Assembly (NCBI GenBank): GCA_965276665.1
Contig: OZ255620.1
Span: 2,604,001-2,668,000, forward strand
Reading direction: 5' to 3'
Length of the DNA stretch: 64,000 nt
Source: CAWGJC01 sp965276665
Lineage (GTDB): Bacteria > Pseudomonadota > Alphaproteobacteria > Acetobacterales > Acetobacteraceae
The position numbers were made by a program, and so were the translations under genes. Below are positions 33,814 through 44,553 of this stretch, one piece after another (position 1 is the first letter of the stretch; the number at the start of each line of letters is the position of its first letter). The notes beneath the pieces were generated by a model, which saw only the letters and a program-made list of their open reading frames with translations, had not been told where the DNA came from and did no database searches.

Positions 33814-33927
33814 TCTCACGCCACCGCGAAAGCGCTAATCCGGAATCCCCGGCTCTCCGCTGCCAAAGCGGGAGAGCCGGGAGCGCGCCGGCCGGCCTAT
33901 CCTGCGATGACAAGGAGCAGGATCAGC

Positions 33928-34149
33928 ATGGCCAGTCTTTCCGCCGAAGAGCTCGCCGCCTACGCCTCCATCGCGCATTTCGCCGATGGCGAGAGCATCC
34001 GCAAGCACGTGCGGGTCGAGGTCGGCTACCAGCCGCATGTCGGGCGCTTCTGGTTCGACGTGTTCGCGATTTCCGAGCTCGGCAAATACATCGTCCACGA
34101 CGTGCGCGAGCGGCAGGGAGAGGTCGTGTTCGACCTCAAATGCGAGTAG
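33928..34149 (+). CDS. small conserved-looking protein, 73 residues
   Basis: MASLSAEELAAYASIAHFADG followed by VRVEVGYQPHVGRFWFDVFAIS and VHDVRERQGEVVFDLK, a compact alpha+beta pattern. The ATG at 33928 has AGGA 7 bases upstream. No family recognised. The stop codon TAG is the first three bases of a half family B element, so the native end may have been slightly different. Confidence 0.55.
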   Translation: MASLSAEELAAYASIAHFADGESIRKHVRVEVGYQPHVGRFWFDVFAISELGKYIVHDVRERQGEVVFDLKCE

Positions 34150-34277
34150 AGCATTGTCTCCCTCGGTGGAGTCGGCGCCGGCCCTCGCCCCGCGGTGCGA
34201 ACGGCCTCCAGGCCGCTCCGCCCCGGGGCTCGAAACCGACGCCAGCCAGTCCGGCCTAGCGGGTTCCCGACAGGCTC
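34147..34277. mobile_element. hybrid of half a family B and half a family A element
   Basis: 34147-34190 is the left arm of family B (TAGAGCATTGTCTCCC then GGAGTCGGCGCCGGCCCTCGCCC). It switches abruptly to a family A-like tail: GAACGGCCTCCAGGCCGCTCCG and the end GGGTTCCCGACAGGCTC at 34277. The family A end abuts the TGA stop of the SDR (34278-34280, minus strand), and the family B end provides the TAG stop of the small protein on the other side. Confidence 0.7.
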
Positions 34278-35036
34278 TCAGGCGCCGCGCAGACCCTGGC
34301 CGCCATTGACGCTGACGATCTGCGCGGTCACCCAGTTCGCGAAGGGCGAGGCGAGGAACAGCACCACGTCCGCCACCTCCTCCGGCGTGCCGAACCGCCC
34401 GGCCGGGCTGCCGGCGAGCGTGCTGGCGTAGAGCGCCGGATCCTCCCGCCGCCGCACATCCCACACGCCGCCGGGGAACTCGATCGAGCCGGGCGCCACG
34501 CAATTCACCCGGATGCCGGATTTGACGAGGGCGGCCGCCTGCGTGCGCGTGTAGTGGATCACCGCCGCCTTCGCCGCGCCATAAGCCGGCGTGCGCACCG
34601 ACGGGTTGAGCCCTGAGCCCGACGCGATGTTGACGATGCAAGGCGAGGTTCCGCCCTCGAGAAACGGCTGCGCGGCCCGGCTGGCGCGCACGACCGCGAG
34701 CAGATCGACATTAAGGCTCGCCTCCCAGCCGGCCTCGGTATCGGCCTGCCCATAGCCGGTGGCGTTGTTGACGAGGATGTCGATGCCGCCGAGCGCCGCG
34801 CCGGCTTCGGCGATGTAGCGCTCGATATCGTCGAGACGCGAGAGATCGCAGCGCCCCGCATGCGTCTCGTGGCCGAACGCGGCGATCTCGGCTCGTGCCG
34901 CCTCGAGCGCCGCCGCGCCGCGCGCGCAGATCGAGACCGCCGCGCCGGCTTCGGCAAAACCCAATGCAATGGAGCGGCCGATGCCGCGGCTGCCGCCCGC
35001 CACCACCACCCGGCGCCCCGAGAACTCAACCAGCAT
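34278..35036 (-). CDS. SDR family oxidoreductase
   Basis: A 252-residue short-chain dehydrogenase. AGGSRGIG at residues 13-20 binds NAD(P), NNAT replaces the usual NNAG, Ser lies in NIASGSG, and Tyr/Lys are in YGAAKAA. The ending TAQIVSVNGGQGLRGA is typical. Substrate unknown. ATG 35036 has CGGAG 6 bases upstream. It is not close to a pathway partner. 35037-35242 upstream contains no convincing gene. Confidence 0.85.
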   Translation of the reverse strand: MLVEFSGRRVVVAGGSRGIGRSIALGFAEAGAAVSICARGAAALEAARAEIAAFGHETHAGRCDLSRLDDIERYIAEAGAALGGIDILVNNATGYGQADTEAGWEASLNVDLLAVVRASRAAQPFLEGGTSPCIVNIASGSGLNPSVRTPAYGAAKAAVIHYTRTQAAALVKSGIRVNCVAPGSIEFPGGVWDVRRREDPALYASTLAGSPAGRFGTPEEVADVVLFLASPFANWVTAQIVSVNGGQGLRGA

Positions 35037-35242
35037 CACATTCTCCGCATCCGCGTTCCGAACAAAGCCCGGCGTGCCGGGATCTGGTCGAGGACGGCAC
35101 CGCGCCGAAGACGAGACCAAGTCGACGACGGATTGCGCGACCTGCCAGACCCTCTTCGGCGGCGCCGACCGCCCTGGCAAGAGGCAAAGATCGCGCCGCG
35201 CTGATGACCTTGGTCATCGCAAGCATGATCTCGAGCTCTGAA

Positions 35243-35516
35243 GGCCAGGGGCTCTGCCCCCATGCGTCACTTGGGACCCCGCTAAGGGCAGTCGCCCTTA
35301 GAACCCGATACGGCCCTTTGCGCAGCACGGGCGAGATCCGGGGAGTCTCGGTGTTTGATGCGCTTCGCGCGGAGCGCAACCACCACTACGGGACATCATC
35401 AGCGCCGGTGGTGTACCCGCAATGTGGCTTCCCGCGCGAAGCGCCAACCGGGTTCTAAGGGCGACTGCCCTTAGCGGGGTCCCAAGTGACGCATGGGGGC
35501 GGAGCCCCTGGCCTTC
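35243..35516. repeat. family C palindromic repeat, longest copy
   Basis: A 274-bp inverted arrangement. The left end GGCCAGGGGCTCTGCCCCCA and the right end TGGGGGCGGAGCCCCTGGCC mirror each other, as do CACTTGGGACCCCGCTAAGGG and CCCTTAGCGGGGTCCCAAGTG. The middle, near 35370-35430, is the only non-palindromic part (CACCACTACGGGACATCATC). It stands 7 bases past the stop of the next gene. No ORF of its own is convincing. Confidence 0.85.
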
Positions 35517-35523
35517 GCCAACT

Positions 35524-37722
35524 TTAGGCGATCACGGCGACCTCGTGGTCGAGCACGCTCTCGACCGCGAACACCAATTCGTCCCCCTCCAGTGCCCCGG
35601 GCACTGTCCGTCCGCTGACCCGAAGATCGACCTCGCCCGAGAGGCCGGCGCCGGGCGGCACGCGCAGTCGCACGGTGATCGGGCCGATCGGGATCAGCTC
35701 GGCCTGCCGCCCCGGCACCCGGGAGGTGGGCAGGTGGTTGTGGAGATGCAGGATGCGCCGTCCGGGTTGCTCGTAGAGGCTGGGGGCCACGCAGCCGCGG
35801 CCGCCGGTGAGGGTGAGCCGCGAGCGCGCGCCGGCCATCCAGCGCACCGCATTGGCGAGCAGCGTGGCGTGCTCGGCATTCTCCTCGCGCGCGTAGCAGC
35901 GGTCGAGATCGGCGACGAACCAGAGCAGCTTGCCGCCCCGCCCGGTGTCGCGGAGCGCGATCGCCGGGATGTCGGTGCGCGGCGTGCGCATCCAGGAGGT
36001 TTCCGGCGGGTAGATCGGAAAATCCGGCACCAAGGTCGCGAGCACCGCGACATCGGGATCGGCGCGCACGATCGGCAGGAACCCTCCGAACGGAATGACA
36101 TCCGCGCTCTCGAGTCCGGCCAGCACGGGATGGCGCGCCGCACCCGGCGGCGGCGCGCCGGCATCGTGCGGCCCCTCCACGCCCGCGCGCAATTCCGGCG
36201 CGAGCCGCAGATAGGTGTGGCGCGCATGGATCTCGATATTCGGGTCCGGCAATTCCTGGCCGCCATGGCTGCCCGCTTGCCGATGCAGGCCGAACAGCGC
36301 GCCGAGCGCGAAATCCCCGCGCGGCTCGCCGTATTGCCCGAACAGGCTGGTCTCGCCCGTCGCGATCACCGAGCCGCCGGCGGCGGCGAAATCCTGCACC
36401 GCCGCGACCTGGCTGTCCGACATCGCGGCGAGATTGGGCAGCACGAGAACGCCGAGCGTGCCGGCGGCGGCGGCGATGTCGTCGGCATGCACCGGCAGGC
36501 TGGTGATCCCGGCCCGGTTGAGCGCCCGCGTCACGCCGCGATACGGGTTCATCGTGCGGTCATTGGCGCGATCCCCGCCGTGGTAATCATGGTTTTCCTG
36601 CGACCACACGATGCCGGCATCGGCGAGCGGCGTGCGGCCGACGAGAATGTCCTGGTTCGCCTCGTGCCAGCGGAAGATCGGCGCCGCGGTCATGTATTGC
36701 CGCCGGTCCTCGTGCAGCGCGCCGATATGGTGCCACCAGGGCTGGATGCCGCCGGCAAAGGCGGCCGAGGACCAGAGCCGCACTTCGGCCGCCGGCATGC
36801 TGGCGACGCGGAAGGCCGGCGTGCCGAGCTGGTATTGCGGCATGCTCTCGGGGATCAGCTTGTGCCAGCCGGCAAGCTGATGCAGCCGCTTGCCCGCCTC
36901 GGTGTTCTGCTCGAACCCGTCGGTGACGCTGCGCCGCTGATGGTCGAGCATGACGATCTCGGTGCGCGCGAGGATGCTCCGCAGATCGATGAAGCGGCTG
37001 CAATTGTTCAGCACGTCGCCGCTGATCATCCCGCTCCACAGGCAGTCCGGGCCGCCCGCCCGCGTGGTGACGCTGTTGTTGAACTCCCAGAGCTCGGTGC
37101 GCCGCTCCATGTTCCAGCGATTCCATAGCCGATATGTCGCATCCGACCAGTCGTGCCGGACCGGCAGCGCCGCGCCGCCGGAATGGGCGCGGAAGCGCTC
37201 GGCGCAATGGCGGCAATGGCAGATCCGGCTCCTTGGCAGGCCGGCCCAGCTATTGTCGGAAAACCCGTCCGGATGGCTGCGCTCGATGATCTCTTCCATG
37301 ATCCGCGGCAGATGCTCGCTGTAATAGGGGGAGTTGATGCAAGTGACGTATTTCTCCGCCTGCCGATAGGGCGCGCCGTCCGGCCCGACGCAGATCCAGT
37401 CGCGATGCGCCTCATAGAAATCCGCCGCGACGCGGTTGGAATCCATCCGCGCGATGATTTTCAGCCCCTCCTCGCGCGCGGCGCGCACGATCTCGCCGTA
37501 GAGATCGCGATCGCCGAGCGCCTCGGCCCGGTGATGCAGCGGAATCGCCGAGGGGTAGTAGGCGACGATGCCGCCCGCGTTCACGATGATGCCCTGCACG
37601 CGGGTGCGGCGCCATTGCTCGCGCCACCAGGCGGCGTCGTAGCGGGCGGGATCGATCTCGACCAGATTCGTCTGGCCCCAACGCAACGCGGTCCGGTACC
37701 AGGGTTCAGCGCTCACTTGCAT
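35524..37722 (-). CDS. putative glycoside hydrolase (GHL6-like) with beta-galactosidase trimerisation-type domain
   Basis: A 732-residue cytoplasmic protein with no signal peptide. The N-terminal third looks like a TIM-barrel of hypothetical glycosyl-hydrolase type: VNAGGIVAYYPS, IARMDSNRV, DGFSDNSWAGLPRSRICHCRHC with clustered Cys/His. A middle domain (about 420-660) resembles a class I glutaminase-like fold (GVLVLPNLAAMSDSQVAAVQDFAAAGGSVIATGE), found as the trimerisation domain of GH42 enzymes. It is 12 bases downstream of the ABC ATPase genes, so it probably acts on the sugar or glycoside they import. Substrate and catalytic residues are not certain. Confidence 0.7.
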   Translation of the reverse strand: MQVSAEPWYRTALRWGQTNLVEIDPARYDAAWWREQWRRTRVQGIIVNAGGIVAYYPSAIPLHHRAEALGDRDLYGEIVRAAREEGLKIIARMDSNRVAADFYEAHRDWICVGPDGAPYRQAEKYVTCINSPYYSEHLPRIMEEIIERSHPDGFSDNSWAGLPRSRICHCRHCAERFRAHSGGAALPVRHDWSDATYRLWNRWNMERRTELWEFNNSVTTRAGGPDCLWSGMISGDVLNNCSRFIDLRSILARTEIVMLDHQRRSVTDGFEQNTEAGKRLHQLAGWHKLIPESMPQYQLGTPAFRVASMPAAEVRLWSSAAFAGGIQPWWHHIGALHEDRRQYMTAAPIFRWHEANQDILVGRTPLADAGIVWSQENHDYHGGDRANDRTMNPYRGVTRALNRAGITSLPVHADDIAAAAGTLGVLVLPNLAAMSDSQVAAVQDFAAAGGSVIATGETSLFGQYGEPRGDFALGALFGLHRQAGSHGGQELPDPNIEIHARHTYLRLAPELRAGVEGPHDAGAPPPGAARHPVLAGLESADVIPFGGFLPIVRADPDVAVLATLVPDFPIYPPETSWMRTPRTDIPAIALRDTGRGGKLLWFVADLDRCYAREENAEHATLLANAVRWMAGARSRLTLTGGRGCVAPSLYEQPGRRILHLHNHLPTSRVPGRQAELIPIGPITVRLRVPPGAGLSGEVDLRVSGRTVPGALEGDELVFAVESVLDHEVAVIA

Positions 37723-37734
37723 GTCGTCCTTCTG

Positions 37735-38741
37735 TCAACCCGGGCCGGCGGCCGGAACGTTGATCGGATTGGGCGCGGCGAAATGGCAGGCCGCCTTGTG
37801 GTCCGGCGCGACACCGCGCAGTTCCGGCTCCTCGGCGGCGCAGACCGGCTGCGCGAGCGGGCAGCGCGTGCGGAAGCCGCAGCCCGACGGCGCGGCGAGC
37901 GGGCTCGGCACGTCGCCCGCCAGCACGATCCGGCGTCCCGCGCGTGCGGCGCCCGGATCGGGTGCGGCGGAGAGCAGGGCCTGCGAATACGGATGATGCG
38001 GCGCCGCGAAGAGCGCGCTCTTCGGCCCCTCCTCGACGATCCGGCCGAGATACATCACCGCCACGCGATGCGCGATGTGCCGCACGATGCGCAGATCATG
38101 CGAGATGAACAGGTACGAGAGCCCGGTCTCCGCCTGCAGATCCTGCAGCAGGTTGACGATCTGCGCCTGCACCGAGACGTCGAGCGCGGAGACCGGCTCG
38201 TCGGCCACCACGAAAGCCGGATCGACGCCGATCGCGCGCGCGATGCCGATGCGCTGACGCTGGCCGCCCGAGAATTCGCGGGGATAGCGCCGCATCATGT
38301 CCGGCGACAGGCCGACGCGGGTGAGCAACGCGGCGACTCGCTCGCGGCGCTCGGCGGCGTTGCGCACCAGGCCGTGCGCGTCGAGCGGCTCGGCGATCGC
38401 GGCGGCGACGGTGCGGCGCGGGCTGAGCGAGCCGAACGGGTCCTGGAAGATGATCTGCATCCGCCGGCGCAGCGCGTGCAGCTCCGCCCGCCCGGCATGC
38501 GCGACATCGCGGCCGGCGAACAGCACGCGCCCGGCGCTCGGGTCGAGCAGGCGCAGCAGCAGCCGGCCGGTGGTCGATTTCCCGCAGCCGGATTCGCCCA
38601 CCAGCGCCAGCGTCTCGCCGCGCCGCAGCGTGAAGCTGATCCGGTCGACCGCGCGGACGCCCGGCGGCCGCACCAGGCCGAGCATGCGCCGGCGCGCCGG
38701 GAAGGTTTTGCTCAGCCCCTCGGCCGCCAGCAGCGCCGCGC

Positions 38742-38745
<4 letters not shown>
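37735..38745 (-). CDS. oligopeptide/dipeptide-type ABC transporter ATP-binding protein (DppF-like)
   Basis: A 336-residue ATPase. Walker A is GESGCGKST, the signature is FSGGQRQR, Walker B is VVADEPVSALD, and the H-loop is SHDL. The C-terminal region has the oligopeptide-family Cys-rich end (GCGFRTRCPLAQPVC), which can carry an iron-sulfur cluster. ATG 38745 overlaps the stop of the partner ATPase. Together they power uptake by the two permeases upstream. The clustered glycoside hydrolase suggests the cargo may be a sugar derivative and not a peptide. Confidence 0.93.
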
Positions 38746-39721
<976 letters not shown>

Positions 39722-39725
<4 letters not shown>

Positions 39726-40588
39726 GCGCGCGTTTCCGGGTCGAGCGCGTCCCGCGCGGCATCGCCGATCATGTTGAAGGCGAGCACGGTGATGGTGATC
39801 GCGAGGCCGGCGCCGATGATCGGCCAGGGCGAGCCGTACATGTTGTTCAGCCCGTCGCGGATGATGTTGCCCCAGCTCGGCTGCGGCGGCTGCGTGCCGA
39901 GGCCGAGAAAGCTCAACGTGGCCTCGAGCCGGATGGCGACGGCGATCTCCAGGGTGAACACCACGACGATCGGGCCGGCGATATTCGGCAGGATGTGGCG
40001 CAGGATGATCGTCGGATGGGTCACGCCGGCGGCGATCGCGGCCTCCACGAAGGGCTCGCGGCGCAGGCCGAGCGTGGAGCCCCGCGCGATGCGCGCGAAG
40101 CGCGGCGCAAAGGCGATGATCAGCACCGCCACCATCGACCAGAATCCCGGGCTGAGCGCGGCGGCGACGAGGATGCCGAGCAGCAAAGCGGGAAACGCGA
40201 GCAGCAGATCCACCACCCGGCCGAGCAGCCGGTCGATCATCCCGCCGAAATACCCGCCGAGCAGCCCGAGGACCGTGCCGATCAGCAAAGCGAGCGTGGG
40301 CGAGAGCAGGCCGAGGATGAGCGAGGTGCGGGCGCCGAAGACGATGCGCGCCATCACGTCCCGCCCGAACTGGTCGGTGCCGAGCCAGTGATCGGCGGAG
40401 GGCGCCTGGTTGATCGAGAGCAGGCTCTGCTCGAGCGGATCGTAACGCGTTATGTCTCCCGCGAAGATCGCGATCAGCACCACGCAGAGCAGCACCAGGC
40501 CGGAGATCAACGTCGGCTTCCGGGTCGCCAGCAGGCGCCGGATGCGCGGCCGCGCGGCGCGTCCGGCGGCGGCGACGGAGGCGGTCAC
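39722..40588 (-). CDS. ABC transporter permease (DppC-like)
   Basis: A 288-residue inner-membrane permease. It has an N-terminal extra segment with a helix (LISGLVLLCVVLIAIFAGDI), DHWLGTDQFGRDVMARI, and the EAA loop near EAAIAAGVTHPTIILRHILPN. About six membrane helices. GTG 40588 overlaps the stop of the upstream permease. Confidence 0.93.
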
Positions 40589-41523
40589 GATGCATCCCCG
40601 GTGCGCGGGTCGATCAGCGTGTAGAGAATGTCCATCACCATGTTCAGCAGCACGACGAACAGAGCGAACACCACGATCCCGGCCTGGATCACCGGATAAT
40701 CGCGCGCCTCGATGGCGCCGATCAGCATCGTGCCGAGACCCGGACGGCCGAAGATCAGCTCGATCGCGACCGAGCCGGACAGCGTCGAGAGGATGCTGAG
40801 GCCGAGCCCGGTGACCACCGGGAGCAGCGCATTGCGCAGCGCATGCCGGTAGATCACGCGCCGCTCGCTCGCCCCCTTGGCGCGCGCCGTGCGCACGTAA
40901 TCCTTGCGCGACACCTCGAGCAGGGAGGAGCGCGTCAGCCGGCTGACGAAGGCCGCCTTGATCAGCCCGAGCGCCAGCGCCGGCAGCACGAGATGCCAGA
41001 GCCGGTCGAGAACGCCGCTGCCGCCGCCATTGATCGGGAACCAGCCGAGATCGAGCGCGAAGGCGACCAGCAGAACCGCGCCCAGGAAGAAATCGGGAAT
41101 CGCATAGCCGATCAGCGAGAACACCCGCGTGGTGAAATCGATCGGCTTGCCGCGGCCGACCGCCGCCATCACGCCGAGCGGCACCGCGAGCACCGTGCCG
41201 ATCACCGTCGCGGCCAGAGTGAGCTCGACGGTGTAGGGCAGGTTCAGCCGCACGAGCTGCGCCACCGAGAAGGCGCTCGAGAAGGACTGGCCGAAATGGA
41301 ACGTCGCCGAGTTGAGCAGGAAATGCAGATATTGCTGCCAGAGCGGCAGATCGAGCCCGATCCGGTGACGGAACGCCGCGAGCTGGGCCTGCGAGGCGTT
41401 CTCGCCCAGCACCGCGACCGCCGGATCGCCCGGCAGGATGCGCATGGCGATGAACACCAGCGTCAGCACGAGCAGCAGCGTCGGGATCGTGTCGAGGATC
41501 CTGAGCACGATGGCGCGCCACAT
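40585..41523 (-). CDS. ABC transporter permease (DppB-like)
   Basis: A 312-residue permease starting MWRAIVLRILDTIPTLLLVL, with ILPGDPA near residue 29, the EAA loop SRKDYVRTARAKGASERRVI, and RNALLPVVTGLG. Six membrane helices are expected. ATG 41523 lies inside the 3' region after the binding-protein stop (41546); an upstream in-frame start at 41583 would overlap it. Confidence 0.93.
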   Translation of the reverse strand: MWRAIVLRILDTIPTLLLVLTLVFIAMRILPGDPAVAVLGENASQAQLAAFRHRIGLDLPLWQQYLHFLLNSATFHFGQSFSSAFSVAQLVRLNLPYTVELTLAATVIGTVLAVPLGVMAAVGRGKPIDFTTRVFSLIGYAIPDFFLGAVLLVAFALDLGWFPINGGGSGVLDRLWHLVLPALALGLIKAAFVSRLTRSSLLEVSRKDYVRTARAKGASERRVIYRHALRNALLPVVTGLGLSILSTLSGSVAIELIFGRPGLGTMLIGAIEARDYPVIQAGIVVFALFVVLLNMVMDILYTLIDPRTGDAS

Positions 41524-41545
41524 CAGCGCGATCCGTCCGGCGTGG

Positions 41546-43159
41546 TCAGGCCAGCACGGCCTTGTCGAGCCGCCAATAGGCATATCCCGACGTGACCTCG
41601 AAGCCGAGCTTCACCCTGGGGTCGCGCACGATGAGATAGCCGTTGGTGCTGAGCGGGATGAGCGGCAGGTCGGTCATCACCTTGAGCTCCGCTTTCTGCA
41701 GGATGGCGATGCGCTTGTCGTAATCCGCCTCGGCGGCGGCGGTGGCGAGCAGGTCGTCGATTCCCGGCATCGCCACGCCGTAATGCGAGTAGTTCACCCC
41801 GCCGCTGCCATCCGCCTTCACCTCGCCGCTCTTCTCCAGGCTGTCGGCGAGCGGCAGCGAGGGCACCGGCGGATAGGCCGAGGAATATTGCGGCAGGCTG
41901 TTCATGTCCTTCCGGTCATTGGCGTGGAAGGTGGTGTGGTCGATGATCTGCATGTTGATGGCGACGCCGACCTTGCGCATCAGCTCCTGCACGATGAGCA
42001 TGATCGAGCTGTAATCCTCGCGCTGGCTCGTATAGGCGTCGAGCTTGCAGCCGTTCGGAAATCCGGCCTGCGCGAGCAGCGCCTTGGCGCGCGCGGGATC
42101 GAACGGATAGCGCAGCTCCGCCGGCACCATCGCCTCGGTGAGGCCGCCCGGATAGCCGGGCGGGTTGAGCCCGTAGGTGCGCCGGCCGATCGGCGCGAGC
42201 GCGCGGGCGATCGCGTCCCGGTCGATCGCATGCGCAAAGGCCTGCCGCACCCGCAGATCATCGAGCGGCTTGCGCGTCAGGTTGAACTGCATGGTGAACA
42301 GGCTGCCGGGGGCGGCGACGTCGAACAAAAGGGTCGGACGCTTCTGCTTGATCGACCCCGTCCAGCCCGGCGCGCGCACGCCCTCGATCATGTGCACGGC
42401 GCCCGAGAGCAGGGCGAGGGTGCGCGCCGTGGTGTCGGGGATGTACATGATCTGCAGGCGCTTGGTCGCCGGCGCACCCAGGAAATGATCGGGGTTGGCC
42501 GTCATCAGCACGCCCTTCGACGGATCGGGATCAATGCTGCCGAACTGATAGGCGCCGGTGCCGATCGGATCGCTCCCGATGGCATCACCCTTTTCCAGCA
42601 CCGCCTTCTTGCACAGGATCACCGCCGAGTAATCCTGCATCGTGCCGCTCAGCAGCAGCGGATCGGGCGATTTGAGCGTCACCGCCGCGGCGTATTTTCC
42701 CGTCGCGCTGACCTCGGCGATATTGTCGTACAGCACGCGGTTGGTGCCGCTCTGCTTCGGATCGCGCGCGCGGTCGAGGCTGAACGCGACATCCTCGGCG
42801 GTGCATTCGCCATAACCCTTGTGGAACTGCACGCCTTCGCGCAGCTGGAAGGTCCAGGTCTTGCCATCCGGCGACAGCGACCAGCTCTTCGCCAAGCGCG
42901 GTCGGAATTCGTCCGGCTTCAGGGCGAAGCGGCCGTCCGGCGAATCCACCAGCGTGTCGTGGATATGGATGATCGCCCAGTTATCGGCGCCCTGGATCGA
43001 GCGCGCGGGATCGATGGTCCGCACGCCGCGCGCCGCCAGGGCGAGGCGGATCGTGTCGCCGCCTTGCTGCGCCCGCGCGGCATGTTCACCGCCGAGACTT
43101 GCCGCCGATGCCGCGAGAGCGGCCGTCCGCATCGCCAGGCTGCGCCGCGTGAACGCCAT
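41546..43159 (-). CDS. ABC transporter substrate-binding protein (family 5, DppA-like)
   Basis: A 537-residue periplasmic binding protein. The N-terminus MAFTRRSLAMRTAALAASAAS is a twin-arginine-like signal with cleavage after ARA near residue 30. Family 5 features include LAKSWSLSPDGKTWTFQLREGVQFHKG and VRQAFAHAIDRDAIA. It delivers ligand to the two permeases. It is the first gene of the operon; the promoter should lie in 43160-43332, next to the GGTAGCGCTACC operator. Confidence 0.93.
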   Translation of the reverse strand: MAFTRRSLAMRTAALAASAASLGGEHAARAQQGGDTIRLALAARGVRTIDPARSIQGADNWAIIHIHDTLVDSPDGRFALKPDEFRPRLAKSWSLSPDGKTWTFQLREGVQFHKGYGECTAEDVAFSLDRARDPKQSGTNRVLYDNIAEVSATGKYAAAVTLKSPDPLLLSGTMQDYSAVILCKKAVLEKGDAIGSDPIGTGAYQFGSIDPDPSKGVLMTANPDHFLGAPATKRLQIMYIPDTTARTLALLSGAVHMIEGVRAPGWTGSIKQKRPTLLFDVAAPGSLFTMQFNLTRKPLDDLRVRQAFAHAIDRDAIARALAPIGRRTYGLNPPGYPGGLTEAMVPAELRYPFDPARAKALLAQAGFPNGCKLDAYTSQREDYSSIMLIVQELMRKVGVAINMQIIDHTTFHANDRKDMNSLPQYSSAYPPVPSLPLADSLEKSGEVKADGSGGVNYSHYGVAMPGIDDLLATAAAEADYDKRIAILQKAELKVMTDLPLIPLSTNGYLIVRDPRVKLGFEVTSGYAYWRLDKAVLA

Positions 43160-43246
43160 CGAATTCCCTTACCCTGTCATCCGCCCGTTGCGCCCGGCGG
43201 TTCATCGCAATGCTTGCCGCCGGATGATGCGCCGCGGCCGATTTAC

Positions 43247-43258
43247 GGTAGCGCTACC
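43247..43258. promoter_or_regulatory. LacI/GntR-type palindromic operator
   Basis: GGTAGCGCTACC is a perfect 12-bp palindrome with the CG-centred shape of LacI-family operators. It lies between the divergent binding-protein gene (start 43159) and the LacI regulator gene (start 43333), so it can control one or both. Confidence 0.8.
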
Positions 43259-43332
43259 AGAAACCCTGTCAAGCGCGCCGCCGCACCGGCCGCGCCCCTT
43301 GCCGGCGAGCCGGGGAGTGTGACTTAAACTGC

Positions 43333-44517
43333 ATGATCGTTGCCGGCTCTGCACGACATCGCCGTGGACGAAAGGACGAAGCCATCAGCAAGCAAGGCGA
43401 AATCGCGATTCCGCCGCGCCGCCGCGGCGCCGGCACGCGGCCGACGATCGCCGACGTCGCCGCCCGGGCCGGCGTCGGCGCGATCACCGTGTCGCGGGCG
43501 CTCCGCACGCCCGAGCTCGTCTCCGAAAAACTGCGACGCAGCATCCGCGCCGCCATCGAGGCGCTGAACTACATCCCCGATCTCAATGCGCGCGCGCTCG
43601 CCTCGGTGCGGACCGACGTGGTCGGCGTGCTGGTGCCGTCGCTGTCCCACACCCTGTTCACCGACGTGCTGCGCGGCATCTCGGACGGCATCGACGGCAG
43701 CCATCTGCAGATGCAGATCGGCAACACGCATCACGACCCGAAGACGGAAGAGCGGCTGATCGCGGGCTTCCTGCGGCAGAAGCCGGCGGCGATGATCCTC
43801 TCCGGGACGGATCAGACCGCCGCGGCGCGCGCCGCGCTCGAGCGCGCCGGCTGCCCGGTGGTGCAGATCATGGATCTCTGCGCCGATCCGGTCGATGTCG
43901 TCATCGGCTTCTCGCATCAGCAGGGCGGCCGGCTGATCACCGAGCATCTCATCGAGGAAGGCTATCGCCGCATCGCCTTCCTGATCGGCTGGATGAACGA
44001 CCGCTCGGAAGGCAGGCTGCTCGGCTACCGCATGGCGCTGCGGGCGGCCGGATTGCCGGAACCCCGCGGCGTGCACGCGATGTCGCGCGAGGAATTATCC
44101 GCGATCGCCGCGCGATCCGCGCCGTCCGAACGGCCGATCCTCGATTACTCGCCGCCCTCTCTCGGGCGCGAATTGTTCCGCCGCGCCCGGGCCGCGGCGC
44201 CGGATATCGACGCGGTGTTCTGCAACAATGACAGCCTCGCGCTCGGCGTCTTGTTCGAATGCCTGGAGACCGGCATCCGCGTGCCGGAGGAGATGGGGAT
44301 CGCCGGCTTCAACGATCTCGATTTCATGTCCGCCGCGCATCCTTCGCTCTCCAGCGTCCGCACGCACCGCTACCGCATCGGGCGCCGCGCGATCGAGACG
44401 ATCGCCGCGGCGCTCGCCGGCGGCAAAGGCGAGCGCATCGTCGATCTCGGCGTCGATGTGGTGCGCCGGCAGAGCACCAGCCGCCGCGCGGCGCTCGCCC
44501 GGGCCGGCGCGCCGTAG
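43333..44517 (+). CDS. LacI family transcriptional regulator
   Basis: A 394-residue repressor. The helix-turn-helix is TIADVAARAGVGAITVSRALR (residues about 38-58), followed by the hinge helix LNARALAS. The periplasmic-binding-like effector domain contains GVLVPSLSHTLFTDVLRGI and FCNNDSLALGV. It resembles GntR-type members. The first 30 residues are longer than usual and ATG 43333 has no clear ribosome site, so the true start may be a little downstream. Divergent from the ABC operon, it probably senses the imported compound. Confidence 0.92.
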   Translation: MIVAGSARHRRGRKDEAISKQGEIAIPPRRRGAGTRPTIADVAARAGVGAITVSRALRTPELVSEKLRRSIRAAIEALNYIPDLNARALASVRTDVVGVLVPSLSHTLFTDVLRGISDGIDGSHLQMQIGNTHHDPKTEERLIAGFLRQKPAAMILSGTDQTAAARAALERAGCPVVQIMDLCADPVDVVIGFSHQQGGRLITEHLIEEGYRRIAFLIGWMNDRSEGRLLGYRMALRAAGLPEPRGVHAMSREELSAIAARSAPSERPILDYSPPSLGRELFRRARAAAPDIDAVFCNNDSLALGVLFECLETGIRVPEEMGIAGFNDLDFMSAAHPSLSSVRTHRYRIGRRAIETIAAALAGGKGERIVDLGVDVVRRQSTSRRAALARAGAP

Positions 44518-44553
44518 GCTGGCCCGGGCGAGGCGCGGCACACGGGGATGGCG

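Noticed and set aside
35037..35242. Possible small ORF containing TTDCATCQTLFGG
   Set aside because: There is no ribosome site or start in place, and the frame runs into a family C repeat. No homology is recognised.
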